Source of the DNA: an uncultured Prevotella sp.
GTDB lineage: Bacteria > Bacteroidota > Bacteroidia > Bacteroidales > Bacteroidaceae
Length of the DNA stretch: 64,000 nucleotides
Assembly (NCBI GenBank): GCA_946548065.1
Contig: CAMNPM010000002.1
Coordinates: 39,111-103,110 of the forward strand
Direction: 5' to 3'
Every line of letters begins with the position of its first letter. Positions within the stretch are counted from its first letter, which is position 1. The position numbers and the translations under genes are program-made. Under the pieces are notes generated by a model. It made no database searches. It saw nothing but the letters and a program-made list of their open reading frames with translations, and was not told the origin of the DNA. Shown in pieces: positions 52,600 to 62,700 of the stretch.

Positions 52600-54927
52600 T
52601 TACCGTCCTTTCCGCAGAACATACTTCCCGTCCACCGACTCAATTTCGTCCATCGTACTGATCACGTCCTCTACGTCGTCCTCCCTGATGGTGTCGCCCC
52701 ATGCCGTGCGGCTGATAGTCCTCACGATGTCTATGAGTTTCACCGGCAGCCGGAAATACCCCATCGCCCGCAGCACCGCCTGCCTCCTTACCGCATATAG
52801 CGGCCCCTTCAGAATCCGCAGCTTCTTGCGACTCATATTCTCTTCGCCACCCTTGTTGTCGATAGCCGCAGCAACAGGATTACCATCATACCGATACCAC
52901 ACCCCATTCACCTTCAGCCTGCAATCCTCAAACACCGTGCTGTCCACGATCTCCTCGACCAAGTCACAATATTCGACAACACTATCCAGCACCCTATACA
53001 ACGCCGTCTGAGGATAAGCTACAATTTTCTTCTCACCCTTCATCCATCTTGCCCCTTTGAATACCATGCTCTTCAACGTGAAGCACTCGCGCTTCAAGTT
53101 CATCCGATACAACTTACCCCCGATGTACTTCAGTTTGCCATTCTCCTGGAACACCCGTTCTCCATGCTTGTCCACGATATAGCATCTTGTGAAAGAGTTT
53201 TCAATCGTAAAGCTGCTCTCATCCACCTTCTCCTGTTCTTCCTTGTCAGCCTCAGCCTTAGTAGCCTCGTCTTGTCCGTAGGTATAGTCTATCAGCCCAA
53301 GTTTTCCTAACCGTGACTTTATGGCTATTTCGGTTCGCCCCATCACCGTGGCTATTGTGTCGGTGCTATATCCAAGCCGGAAGTAGCGTGTGATTTTCTC
53401 CTCTTCCTCTTCCGTCCAGTCCTTTCCTCTTCTGTTTTCTTTAGCAACATCTTGTCTGCCATCAAAGCCATAGGTCGTCACGGTCTTAGCAACCTTACCT
53501 TTCTCGTCTAAGTAAACATGTTCCACCTCTAAATCGTCAAGAGAAGGCTCTTCCGTATCATCCGGCTCTTCCTCCGTGTCAACTTCTTCTGTCAGATACG
53601 AATCGTCATCGTCCTCCTTTTCATCGTCTTCTGTCTGATATAAATCGTCCTCTTCGTCTGTATACCCGTCAACAGTTTCCCCTTTTTCATAGTTCAAGAC
53701 AGAAGTCTCTCCAGCAACCCTTTTCAGCACCTCATAAAGATATGGAAGGTCATCTATCGCCATCGTATTGCCTTCGTTGGTTCTAACAACCAGTTTCTTT
53801 ATGCCCTTTCCGTCAGTTCTTACTTCTACTATGACACCAATCTGTTGTGATGGAAACAACCTTACCGTGTAACCGATTCTTTTATCTCCATTTGCCCTTG
53901 TCTGATTCGTAGTCGTTTCACCATTACGAATAGATGTAGTATCCAATACGTAACCGCCCCCTCGTTTTTCGACATGGAATAAACTTTCTGCTACTTTCAA
54001 GAACTTCTCGAAATCATCTCCCCATTGGCTATGAACAACTACCTTCTGACCATTGGCTAATTGTATAATCTCACTATTTTTTAAGAAGAAGTAATCGCGT
54101 GTCCTTGGATTGATAGTGCATTTCTTTATAACATCGTTATAGCGTTTAATCACTCCGTTTGCCTTATTGTAATTTAGCGTGGCCGGAAATACACGAAGTA
54201 GGGTCTCATACGATACATTAGGATTATGACGCACGTAACTCTTCACTGTTTCAAGCACAAAGCGACGTTTGCTTAATGACTTTTTCCCTTCTCCTAATGC
54301 GACATTCTCTTGCGTGCTATCCCTCAAGTAATCCCTTTCATGATAAGATTCTCTTTTATCATCACGCACATTATCTGTGTCGACATCGTCCGCATTAACT
54401 TTTTCAATTTTGAGGCCAAGATGAAGACTCTCATTGATTCTCTCTATTTGATTATATTTAGTCTCTGTCGATGAATAGGTGCAAACATACAATCCTCTCC
54501 CCAATTCTTTTTGTGCAGAGCGATATTTTGGATTATTGTTGAGGTATGGTGACACAAGATTATCGCCCATACAGATAATGTTGAGCTGTCTTACTCTTTC
54601 TGGTCCTGCATAGTTTACGACATCTACAAGAGTTTCCCATACCCAATTGCTGCAAAACACACTACCATTGGGGTACTTCACACGAATAATATAGCGAGAA
54701 GACGATGCCGTGTGTGTTTCATATTGGCTATCTTCTTCAATAAGCGACTGGGCAGTAGACTCTTCTGTTTTTGTTTCGTCTATGGTTTCCGAAATTGCGG
54801 ATTCTCCTTCGCCACCTCCAAACTCTTCTATCTTCTCCTTGATAGCATATTCAAGGATAGGACTCAACGGGAGACTATATTTCCCAATAAGCCTAAGTAT
54901 CAATTCGAGTTCGTCTCTCTCTTTCAT
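52600..54927 (-). CDS. BREX-associated multidomain protein of unknown function, likely DNA-binding
   Basis: 775 residues, family not recognised. In order: an N-terminal module (5-35, DELELILRLIGKYSLPLSPI then LEYAIKEKIEEF) shared with the next gene upstream; an alpha/beta segment (78-175, YIIRVKYPNGSVFCSNWVWE); a helical domain (~222-325, FVLETVKSYVRHNPNVSYET, IIQLANGQKVVVHSQWG); a very acidic linker (424-468); a Myb/SANT-like HTH (503-545, DWTEEEEEKITRYFRLGYST and IATVMGRTEIAIKSRLGKL); and a C-terminal helical, winged-helix-like end (705-775). It is the last gene of the BREX operon, 7 bases after the 209-residue gene. A role in recognising DNA or regulating BREX is inferred only. Confidence 0.75.
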   Translation of the reverse strand: MKERDELELILRLIGKYSLPLSPILEYAIKEKIEEFGGGEGESAISETIDETKTEESTAQSLIEEDSQYETHTASSSRYIIRVKYPNGSVFCSNWVWETLVDVVNYAGPERVRQLNIICMGDNLVSPYLNNNPKYRSAQKELGRGLYVCTYSSTETKYNQIERINESLHLGLKIEKVNADDVDTDNVRDDKRESYHERDYLRDSTQENVALGEGKKSLSKRRFVLETVKSYVRHNPNVSYETLLRVFPATLNYNKANGVIKRYNDVIKKCTINPRTRDYFFLKNSEIIQLANGQKVVVHSQWGDDFEKFLKVAESLFHVEKRGGGYVLDTTSIRNGETTTNQTRANGDKRIGYTVRLFPSQQIGVIVEVRTDGKGIKKLVVRTNEGNTMAIDDLPYLYEVLKRVAGETSVLNYEKGETVDGYTDEEDDLYQTEDDEKEDDDDSYLTEEVDTEEEPDDTEEPSLDDLEVEHVYLDEKGKVAKTVTTYGFDGRQDVAKENRRGKDWTEEEEEKITRYFRLGYSTDTIATVMGRTEIAIKSRLGKLGLIDYTYGQDEATKAEADKEEQEKVDESSFTIENSFTRCYIVDKHGERVFQENGKLKYIGGKLYRMNLKRECFTLKSMVFKGARWMKGEKKIVAYPQTALYRVLDSVVEYCDLVEEIVDSTVFEDCRLKVNGVWYRYDGNPVAAAIDNKGGEENMSRKKLRILKGPLYAVRRQAVLRAMGYFRLPVKLIDIVRTISRTAWGDTIREDDVEDVISTMDEIESVDGKYVLRKGR

Positions 54928-54934
54928 ACGCTCA

Positions 54935-55549
54935 TCATTTTATATAAGTGTCCACAAGAACTTGGATTAACACCTTACGACTTTTCTCTTCCTTCATCAA
55001 CCAAAACAATTCATCGTCAAAATATGCATAGGCTATTACACTTCGCATTTGTCCTATAGTCGGATGGCCAGCAAAACTCAGTATGTTATGTAGTACATTC
55101 TCATTACCATTTGCCTTAAAATGCCAAAAAGGCTCACTTTTCATATACCAAAATGGAGTCCATACGGAAGGGGCTTTATGCCCCAAATGATACGCTTCCC
55201 ATGTAATAGCAAATGAATTGGCAATACTCTTAGTTAACTCTATCTTATTATCCTTGATTATCCCATCAACTATTTGGTTCATTATCCCCAATAGTAGTAT
55301 GGCTTTGTGTGGAACTCTTTTCCCATTTTGGATTACTGTGGATAATCGCGAAAAAAGTTTTTGATAGTACGACAAATCCTTTTCACGCTCATCAGAAATT
55401 GCTGGTTCCTGCGCTACCGTCGTTTCGAATGCATCTACAGAACAAGCCTGCAACTTTTCTCTGACGGCATATTCAAGAATAGGGCTCATGGGCAAATCAT
55501 GTTTCTGCATGATCTGCAACAGGAGTTCAAGTTCTTCTAGAGTGGTCAT
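54935..55549 (-). CDS. BREX-associated protein with sulfur-binding-domain-like fold, no nuclease domain
   Basis: 204 residues from the ATG at 55549 (an ATG at 55564 adds 5). The N-terminal module ELELLLQIMQKHDLPMSPIL then EYAVREKL matches the 775-residue protein. The main domain has RVPHKAILLLGIMNQIVDG and, ~40 residues later, TPFWYMKSEPFWHFKA. This is the pattern (PHKPLLLL ... YPFWRLxNDGLW) I associate with the sulfur-binding domain and with related N-terminal domains of HNH restriction enzymes. No HNH or other catalytic motif follows. It lies directly after brxL in the same operon. The fold call is inferred. Confidence 0.65.
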   Translation of the reverse strand: MTTLEELELLLQIMQKHDLPMSPILEYAVREKLQACSVDAFETTVAQEPAISDEREKDLSYYQKLFSRLSTVIQNGKRVPHKAILLLGIMNQIVDGIIKDNKIELTKSIANSFAITWEAYHLGHKAPSVWTPFWYMKSEPFWHFKANGNENVLHNILSFAGHPTIGQMRSVIAYAYFDDELFWLMKEEKSRKVLIQVLVDTYIK

Positions 55550-55567
55550 GGACGGTATCACCATATA

Positions 55568-57001
55568 TTACTTCTTGATAGTATATTCTGGCATCGGTTT
55601 TGAGAACGATGCTTCTGCATCTATATTGCTACATTGCTGGCGGACAATATCACGACGACGAATTGCTGGTTGCAGACAGAGCGCATTAAACTCCTCCAAG
55701 TCCAACTGTTCTATAGATGTCACATGAGGGAACAGCAATTTCAAATAAGCTGTAGCAACTTTTTTCACCGCCTTAGTATGACGCATGTCTGCGCCACTAG
55801 GCACATAAATGGCCGCGTCAACAACATGCGAATAGACAGATTCCGTGCGCATCTGATGAAGAACTTCTGAGAAGAACTCAACATTCAACGTCCAATCATG
55901 TAGTGCCATATCTACATTCACTCGTGGTAGGAGCCATCCTTCTATCATACCATGAAAACGGTCTAATAGGGCAGACTCCCTAAACACTTCTGGCAAAGCA
56001 GAGAAATATTTATAACTTAACGGCTCATTATTCTCAGACAAGAGTATGTTGCCCAACAGCATCAATCCACATTCTGACATGAATTCATAGTTGTCGATGG
56101 TGGCCTTGCCAAACTCCAAGTAGTTCTTCAAGAACGACTGCATCTCGGTATTATCAGAAAATGTAATCGTCTGAATCTCGTCGAATGCTACCATATCATA
56201 GAAACGCATGATGCCGGGCGATTTCGTAGATTTGTCATAGACCAGCTTTGCACGCGAAACCTTACCACCACTAACCAGCCAAACGAATTTCGAAAGGTTT
56301 CCAAACACGTAGCTCTTACCCGTTCCCTTAGGTGCCAATTCTATCAGGTTCAGGCGTGGTTCGATGAATGGCAACAGACGAGTCAGAAACTCCAGTTTTT
56401 GTGTCATGTTCTTAAATGCGGATGGAGTGTATTCCATTGCAGAAATCAGCACGTCAATCCATTCTTCAAGCGTAAATTGGGCACGGCATTGGCGGATATA
56501 GTTGATATCCAACTTCTGCATTGGTCGGAATGGCTTAAACTTCACCATCTCCACATGTCCGGCTTCATGTTCCTGCGGTTGGATATAGACTATCTTCATG
56601 ATACCCCATTTCTCGCCATCAATCAGGTCGTCAGGATACTCTTCTATTAGATAGTCTGGTATCAGCGTATCTGAGGCCTTGATGCCCATATCAGGTATCT
56701 GAAAGCTCGTCTTGTTTTGAGCCAGGCTGGTTGAAACTACAAAGCGGGTCAGCAGCGTCAATGTTTCTCCTCTGCGAAGCCTCGCTCTGATAGCACTATT
56801 ATCCTGTGGAATATGGGCATCAAGAAATTGTGCCAGTTCTGCGCGCTTGAATGAACCATCTGGAGCAATATGCGTTGAAATCAAATAATCTTTGACAAAC
56901 GAAGGAAGATTTCTCCCGCTAAAGATGTCATAATTGGCAGGATTCTTGTAAACGGCTGCTGCACCGAATACCTGTCTGATTTTTTCTCCTATCTCACTCA
57001 T
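55568..57001 (-). CDS. brxL: BREX protein BrxL (AAA+ ATPase, Lon-like family, short form)
   Basis: 477 residues. The AAA+ core has Walker A LAPKGTGKSY (222-231) and Walker B MVAFDEIQT (270-278). The closing AIRRRDIVRQQCSNID aligns with the segment that precedes the Lon-protease-like domain in longer BrxL proteins. Here the chain ends ~20 residues later, so the C-terminal Lon-like domain is missing. BrxL is needed for phage defence in several BREX types. It starts 2 bases after the pglZ stop and is followed by the two accessory genes. Confidence 0.88.
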   Translation of the reverse strand: MSEIGEKIRQVFGAAAVYKNPANYDIFSGRNLPSFVKDYLISTHIAPDGSFKRAELAQFLDAHIPQDNSAIRARLRRGETLTLLTRFVVSTSLAQNKTSFQIPDMGIKASDTLIPDYLIEEYPDDLIDGEKWGIMKIVYIQPQEHEAGHVEMVKFKPFRPMQKLDINYIRQCRAQFTLEEWIDVLISAMEYTPSAFKNMTQKLEFLTRLLPFIEPRLNLIELAPKGTGKSYVFGNLSKFVWLVSGGKVSRAKLVYDKSTKSPGIMRFYDMVAFDEIQTITFSDNTEMQSFLKNYLEFGKATIDNYEFMSECGLMLLGNILLSENNEPLSYKYFSALPEVFRESALLDRFHGMIEGWLLPRVNVDMALHDWTLNVEFFSEVLHQMRTESVYSHVVDAAIYVPSGADMRHTKAVKKVATAYLKLLFPHVTSIEQLDLEEFNALCLQPAIRRRDIVRQQCSNIDAEASFSKPMPEYTIKK

Positions 57002-57003
57002 AA

Positions 57004-59448
57004 TTATAATTCAAACATATCGTTAATATCCGATTCGCCTCCTATTCCCACAACTTTGATGGTATATTGGTGGCTTTGTGCTCCTTCTGGCTTCACATCA
57101 ATGGTGTGTGTGCCTTCCGTAATATCTTGTAGTAAGGTCGTCCATTGCGTACCAACTCTATCCATCTCGTAGCTCTTACCCTCACATGTCAGCGTAACGC
57201 TCTTTGGCTCAGGAATAACAGTCAGCGAGATGGCGGGATTGGACAGCATCACGTCGTCGAGCGACATCTTTATTTCATACTTGATGTAACCCGGAACATT
57301 CTTGTTGGACAGCAGAATAAATGGCACCAGCACCTCTTCTGGCGTACACCCACCATGAACTTGGTGTGTTGGGGCCTTTGACAAAGACGAATGGGTCAAC
57401 GACACCTTGTAGTACTCGCCATCAGTCTCATTCTTATGCACCAGATAGTCGGGGTCTGACTGTGCTTCTGCTGTGGTCTTGATATAGCGCCCCTCATGTT
57501 CAAACTTTCCATCATACTTCTTTGACGGTGCCTTTCTCGACAGACAACTCAACCCGTGGTCAGAAACGATAGCAATGGTGCATGCCTGTTTTTTGCAGGC
57601 TCCAATTATTTCATGCACAATGTTCTTCAAAATTTGCAGTTCATCCTTCAGCGTGTAGAGATACTTATACATGTGCGAATCATGTCCAAGTTCATCCAAT
57701 GCACCATACTTCTTGACCAATTCACCATCAAACCTGTTGTGATGTGTTGACGAAGGAACGTCAGAACGGGTAATCTGCGACCGTACTACTTTCAGATTGC
57801 TGTGTTCCGCCTCAATCAGATAAAGTAGATATGAAAGGAACTCTGTACCCAAACCGTCAATCCAGTACACCTTGTCTGGCATATAGATAGCATTGCTACT
57901 GACCTCAGCGAGCAGACTATGCGAGTTTTCAAACTCGTAATACCATTTATAGAAAGTCTTGGCCGACTCATTCTTCTCTCCAATATATCGAGTAATCTCT
58001 TCGGTGTACTTGTCTGCCAGTTTGGCCTTCTTGTATTCAGATATATAGTCTATGCACCACTGATTCTCCAACCTGAAGTGCGATGGCTTTGTTGACTTGA
58101 TATAAGCAGCAAATTCAGGATAAATCTTATCAATAGTCTGCTTCAGCTTCTTGTTGCTCGGATAGTGGGCATACCATCCCATCAGAAGGATTTGCTCAAA
58201 ATCGAAAACGCCTGTACATATATCGATGGCTACATTTAGGTCTTGCCCCTGTTGGAACATCTCTTTCGTTCGTGTCAACAGCCACTCTTGATCGTCTTGG
58301 CTCACAGCATAACAGAACATCGCTTTGTTGTCAACGATAATCTTACGCCGCTCTTCAGCAAATTCCTCTCTCTTTCCGGCAGGAAGTTCATAGAGTATTC
58401 TAGTTGCGATAAAAGAAGGAAGTTGATGCTCGTCATTCAAATCCGAGACATTCTCCATGCACAAAGCAAGATAGGGATATTCTTGTTTGAATGATGTGTA
58501 CAGCACATAGTTCTTGAGCATCCATCTCTTGAATGGGGTATTTGCCGTATCTAACCATTCCGATATAACATCAGATGCAGTCAGCGTCACCTTGTTAAAC
58601 AGCGAACGGGTAAACGACTCAAAGCTGAACGACGACAGTTTGTCTTTATCCAAATGATTCAGCAAGATTTCCCAATAGCGTTTGTCTTCATCCCTTTCAC
58701 CAAACGGAAACGACAGTTCCAAAAACTGAGTCATGAAGTCGTATGGGCTATTTATCTTGGTGAAGTTGAAAATGTTGTCAGGTTTGGAATACTTGTATTT
58801 AGCAGATATAGGTATCGAGCAACATACAATTCGCTCTTGTGGTGCCTGAACTTTCCAAAATTTCAGCCAATCTCTCAATGAATCCAACTGGCATTGTGTT
58901 TCGCCGTTTGGCAGTTTGAAATCCTTGTACTTTGCCAAGAATACCTCTACCGACTGAGGTTCCGCATCATAGCGCCAGACGGGAGCACTCTCTTTGATGC
59001 GGGCAAAATGATTCAAGAAGTCTGTAAATCGGTTCTGTAGTCCTATCAGCGGCACATATACTCGCTTCTTTGGATGACGGATGTCCTCCATCAGAATAAT
59101 CTCGTTGAAGAACCCCCTAAAGTCATCGTCATCATAAAAACGCACCAATTCTGAAAAGGGCGATACGAAAGTAGAGTCATCACAAGCCTTAATGGCTGCC
59201 TTTAACATGTCTTTCGTTATCCACGTGTCGTCCTCACCTTCTTCGATAAGGTTTTCCAAATCCAGCGAGTCCACTCCGATGTTCACCATAAACTTCGCCA
59301 AGTTCTTAAACTCGTTGAAGTTGTTGAGCATGATAAAGCGGACAGCATAGCGTTGCGCCAGCATGTCAGAAGAATCCTTGTCTCGTATTATCTCGCGTGT
59401 CAGTTCTTCAAAAGAGTTGAATACCAATATCTTCTCTGCTGAATCCAT
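57004..59448 (-). CDS. pglZ: BREX phosphatase PglZ (type 4)
   Basis: 814 residues. A helical N-terminal half is followed by the PglZ alkaline-phosphatase-superfamily domain: metal-site motifs VYWIDGLGTEFLSYL (527-541), IAIVSDHGLSCLS (625-637) and THQVHGGCTPEEVLVPFILL (694-713). A ~90-residue beta-sandwich-like C-terminus follows. PglZ is the defining component of BREX systems. It lies 12 bases after the 96-residue gene and 2 bases before brxL. Confidence 0.93.
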   Translation of the reverse strand: MDSAEKILVFNSFEELTREIIRDKDSSDMLAQRYAVRFIMLNNFNEFKNLAKFMVNIGVDSLDLENLIEEGEDDTWITKDMLKAAIKACDDSTFVSPFSELVRFYDDDDFRGFFNEIILMEDIRHPKKRVYVPLIGLQNRFTDFLNHFARIKESAPVWRYDAEPQSVEVFLAKYKDFKLPNGETQCQLDSLRDWLKFWKVQAPQERIVCCSIPISAKYKYSKPDNIFNFTKINSPYDFMTQFLELSFPFGERDEDKRYWEILLNHLDKDKLSSFSFESFTRSLFNKVTLTASDVISEWLDTANTPFKRWMLKNYVLYTSFKQEYPYLALCMENVSDLNDEHQLPSFIATRILYELPAGKREEFAEERRKIIVDNKAMFCYAVSQDDQEWLLTRTKEMFQQGQDLNVAIDICTGVFDFEQILLMGWYAHYPSNKKLKQTIDKIYPEFAAYIKSTKPSHFRLENQWCIDYISEYKKAKLADKYTEEITRYIGEKNESAKTFYKWYYEFENSHSLLAEVSSNAIYMPDKVYWIDGLGTEFLSYLLYLIEAEHSNLKVVRSQITRSDVPSSTHHNRFDGELVKKYGALDELGHDSHMYKYLYTLKDELQILKNIVHEIIGACKKQACTIAIVSDHGLSCLSRKAPSKKYDGKFEHEGRYIKTTAEAQSDPDYLVHKNETDGEYYKVSLTHSSLSKAPTHQVHGGCTPEEVLVPFILLSNKNVPGYIKYEIKMSLDDVMLSNPAISLTVIPEPKSVTLTCEGKSYEMDRVGTQWTTLLQDITEGTHTIDVKPEGAQSHQYTIKVVGIGGESDINDMFEL

Positions 59449-59460
59449 AGTCTGCTGTGT

Positions 59461-59751
59461 TTAACTTCCAAGATAAGAAATGAGGAACTGAGAAACTTCT
59501 GGATGTTCTTCTATCAGGTCAAGCACAACCTTCTGCCACATCATGCTTGGCATCGTCTGTTCTCTCACCAAAGTCTTTGCCTTCTTGATATCATCGGTCT
59601 TTGGAACGACTGGTGCAGGTATCGGTGCTGGGCCATCGTCCATCACATCAGGAAAAGTCATCGGTTCTGGCTTCTTAATCTTATTGATATAGAATGACAT
59701 AACACGGCTTTTTACATCTTCTTCCTTACGGAATGCGATTTCAGACTGCAT
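59461..59751 (-). CDS. Small protein between brxC and pglZ
   Basis: 96 residues, family not recognised. An N-terminal helix (FRKEEDVKSRVMSFYINKI), a proline-rich linker (DDGPAPIPAPVVPK) and a C-terminal helical region (MPSMMWQKVVLDLIEEHPEV). It is spaced 21 bases from brxC and 12 from pglZ, so it is part of the operon. Its two-helix-plus-linker layout suggests an adaptor or assembly factor, which is inference. Confidence 0.7.
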   Translation of the reverse strand: MQSEIAFRKEEDVKSRVMSFYINKIKKPEPMTFPDVMDDGPAPIPAPVVPKTDDIKKAKTLVREQTMPSMMWQKVVLDLIEEHPEVSQFLISYLGS

Positions 59752-59772
59752 GTGGCTTAGCTCTTCTTCCAG

Positions 59773-62700
59773 TTAATCCCACCACTCAGGCTGTAGTTCA
59801 ACATCTTCTATTCCATTAATGAAGTTGACAAAACCCTCACGATAGTTACTTGGGCTAGTTAGGATTTTGTACAAGTCTATTTGCTCCGTCTTCATCTCAC
59901 TCAGTAGCGATTTAATCTTGTCTAGTGAATAACTGTCCTGGTTGAAGAGATTTATCAAGTCCTTGATGGCTTTCGCACATGCACCTTTCTCTTTTGTCTT
60001 GTTGCAATAGAGTAATGACCACAACGGGTATTTGGCTATCTGTTTACAGAATTCCGTGATACTCCACTTGGCGTATGTCAAGCTCTTCAAGTCACTCATG
60101 CTAACGCCCTTTACCATACTCAAGTTAAAGATTTCACCGAGCATGCTGGTTAAGTTACGCTCCTCTACAGAACCAAAGCGCAACAGCAACTTGTTGTTCG
60201 ACTCGTTACTTCCATTATCCCACATCTTGAGCAGAATTTCAATCATGTCATTGAGCTTCTCGTCGCCAACAGGCTGAGAAGTGCTTGGATTGAAAAGGTC
60301 TTCCTTGTGCTTACGTAATGCATACGATAGCACGACGTAATTCGCCTGATTAGGAAACAAACCAAAAGGAGCCTTGATGAGCGGAGCCAGAATGTCGCTC
60401 AGAGAGAATCTGTCAGCATACTTCTTTTTAGCAGCTGCCACCAACTGGTCCACCTCTTTACATACAGCCACTAACCATGTGTCACCTGATAAGGCTGCAT
60501 CTGTCAGTTCACACGTATCATCAAGCAAGTTGTTCTCTCCTTCCATGAATATCTTTTTTGCTGGCCTGCTTGACCCGCTAAATGTTAACAGCTCATCTCG
60601 TGTGCGCTTCTGAAGCATCTGGAGTGAGAGTGCCTTATAGTTTTTATTGGCAAAGAAGGTTACTGGCTCATTCTGTAGTACCCTCACACTCTCCATTCCG
60701 CGAGGGAATACTTGTGCGCTGAACTTTCTGTTAATGACATTGTATATGTTGTTGAATATGCCTTCAGAACTGCGCTTGCCATTGAAATATAATACGTATG
60801 TACCTCCCATCATACGAGTTTTCCATTTGGAAATGTATTCTTTGGCTGCATTCTCAAACTGGCTGGCATCGTCTGTATTGAAATGTGAACGACTAACATT
60901 CGCTTGGGCCACAGCATCAATAAATTGTGACTGAGCCACTGGTGTTAGCACTTCTGTAGGGATGATGAAAATGGTATTCTCAAACTCTTCTGAGAAATCC
61001 TTGACTCTATTCTCCATTATGTCTCGTGTTTCATCGGTAATAGAGAATAATACACAAACATGAAGGAAATTGGGCTTCTCACGAGTATATTTGTTCAGCT
61101 TGCTACGCAAGACGGCTTCTTGTTCTTCGCATGAATAGAACTGTGGCTCACATTTGCGCATCAAGCGCTCACCCACCAAGAAAGTTACATCAATTTCACG
61201 CAGGCTGCGTTGATTGTATTTCAAATAGTCAACTGCCATTTTATAGTCAGCGCCCACTTTTGCTTTCTGCTGATTGATTTCTGCAGGATTATACGATGAA
61301 ACAGAAATCTTGAATTCTCCAAAGATGTCACGAGCTACTATTTTACTCTCATCCAGCCAGTCGAGAATCTTGTCCATCTTGTCTTCACAGCGGTCTGCTG
61401 AGAAAATAAATTTCAGATTCTGCTCATTGGGAGCATATTTCTCTGGTGCTTGCTTCTTATCAAATCGTATGCCGAGTGCATTTAGCAATAAGATGGCCTT
61501 AAATACACGCATATAGTCATCACCCATTTTGTCCACACGGCCTTGATTGGTCATGTAGACATTGGTAAATGCTGAACACCTTGCATCATTATTAAACTCT
61601 GAATAGAAGAAGTCCCATAGCCAGTCAGCGGTTAGCATCATCTTTTGCGCATAATTGTTCTCATCGTTGATGAAGCCTTTAAAGCCATTCTGTTCGTCAT
61701 TCATAAACTTCAGCACACTACGGTTGGCTGAACCCATAATGTTCGACATCTTTGAACAGAGAAAGGCCGTGTATGGATGTAATGGGAACAATTTGTGAAT
61801 ATGCTCCCTCTCCTCTGGAGAGTTACTTTCACAGAGGTAATCGTACAGGTTAGGATTTAGTTTGCTGGCTACTTCCCATGCCGTCATAGCAAGTTTTGAT
61901 GTGTCGGGGATAGTAAAAGTATGCCTCAGAATAAGATATGTTGAGATTTCGTCCATCTGATAGTCAACGCTATCATAGCGGTCACTCATCCTTGTGATGT
62001 CCTTCCCTTTAGCATCTGTACTTGAACTCTCTGTGCGATGCGATATCAAATACAAAAACACATTATTGTTCTGAGATTTCTCTGCAATGTTCTGGAGCAC
62101 ATTGATACGGTCGCTCTTCAACGTATCCATCACGCTGGTAAATTCGTCCCAGAATATAATCAAACCATTTGCAATACCAGCTTCCTCGACTTTCTTCTCC
62201 ACCTCTACCAACCAGTCGCTGATACTGTCGCTTGTCAGGTAAGTGTCATCTGCTGCCAAAACTTCTTCCAAATGTACAAAAACATCGATGTCGTTTGCTT
62301 GGAGTTTTGCCATCAATTTTTCGTATGTTGGAGCCTCTGATGCTAACTCGTCGCTCATATCAAGAAGTTCTGGTATACGAGCCTTATGACTTTCAACCCA
62401 ACGTAACGCTTTATCAAAGTCTGACTGTACTACGATATCGCCATGTCCAGCAGCAGCCAAAGTCATCTTTGTTTGTTTTTGAATAGACAGCGAGAATCGC
62501 GGGATGTTGTAAGCACCCTCCACGCCCTTTAGCACGACAGGGAAGTACCTTTTCTGCTTGCGTATTGCAGAAAGGTTTGCTTTCAAGGACTCGTCTGGCA
62601 GATTCTGTATGTAGTTTTCCACTTCGACAGCAGGGTCGCAAAGCAAGTGCCGTACCACGCTACTAGCGTGACTCTTACCAGTACCAAACGTACCACGTAT

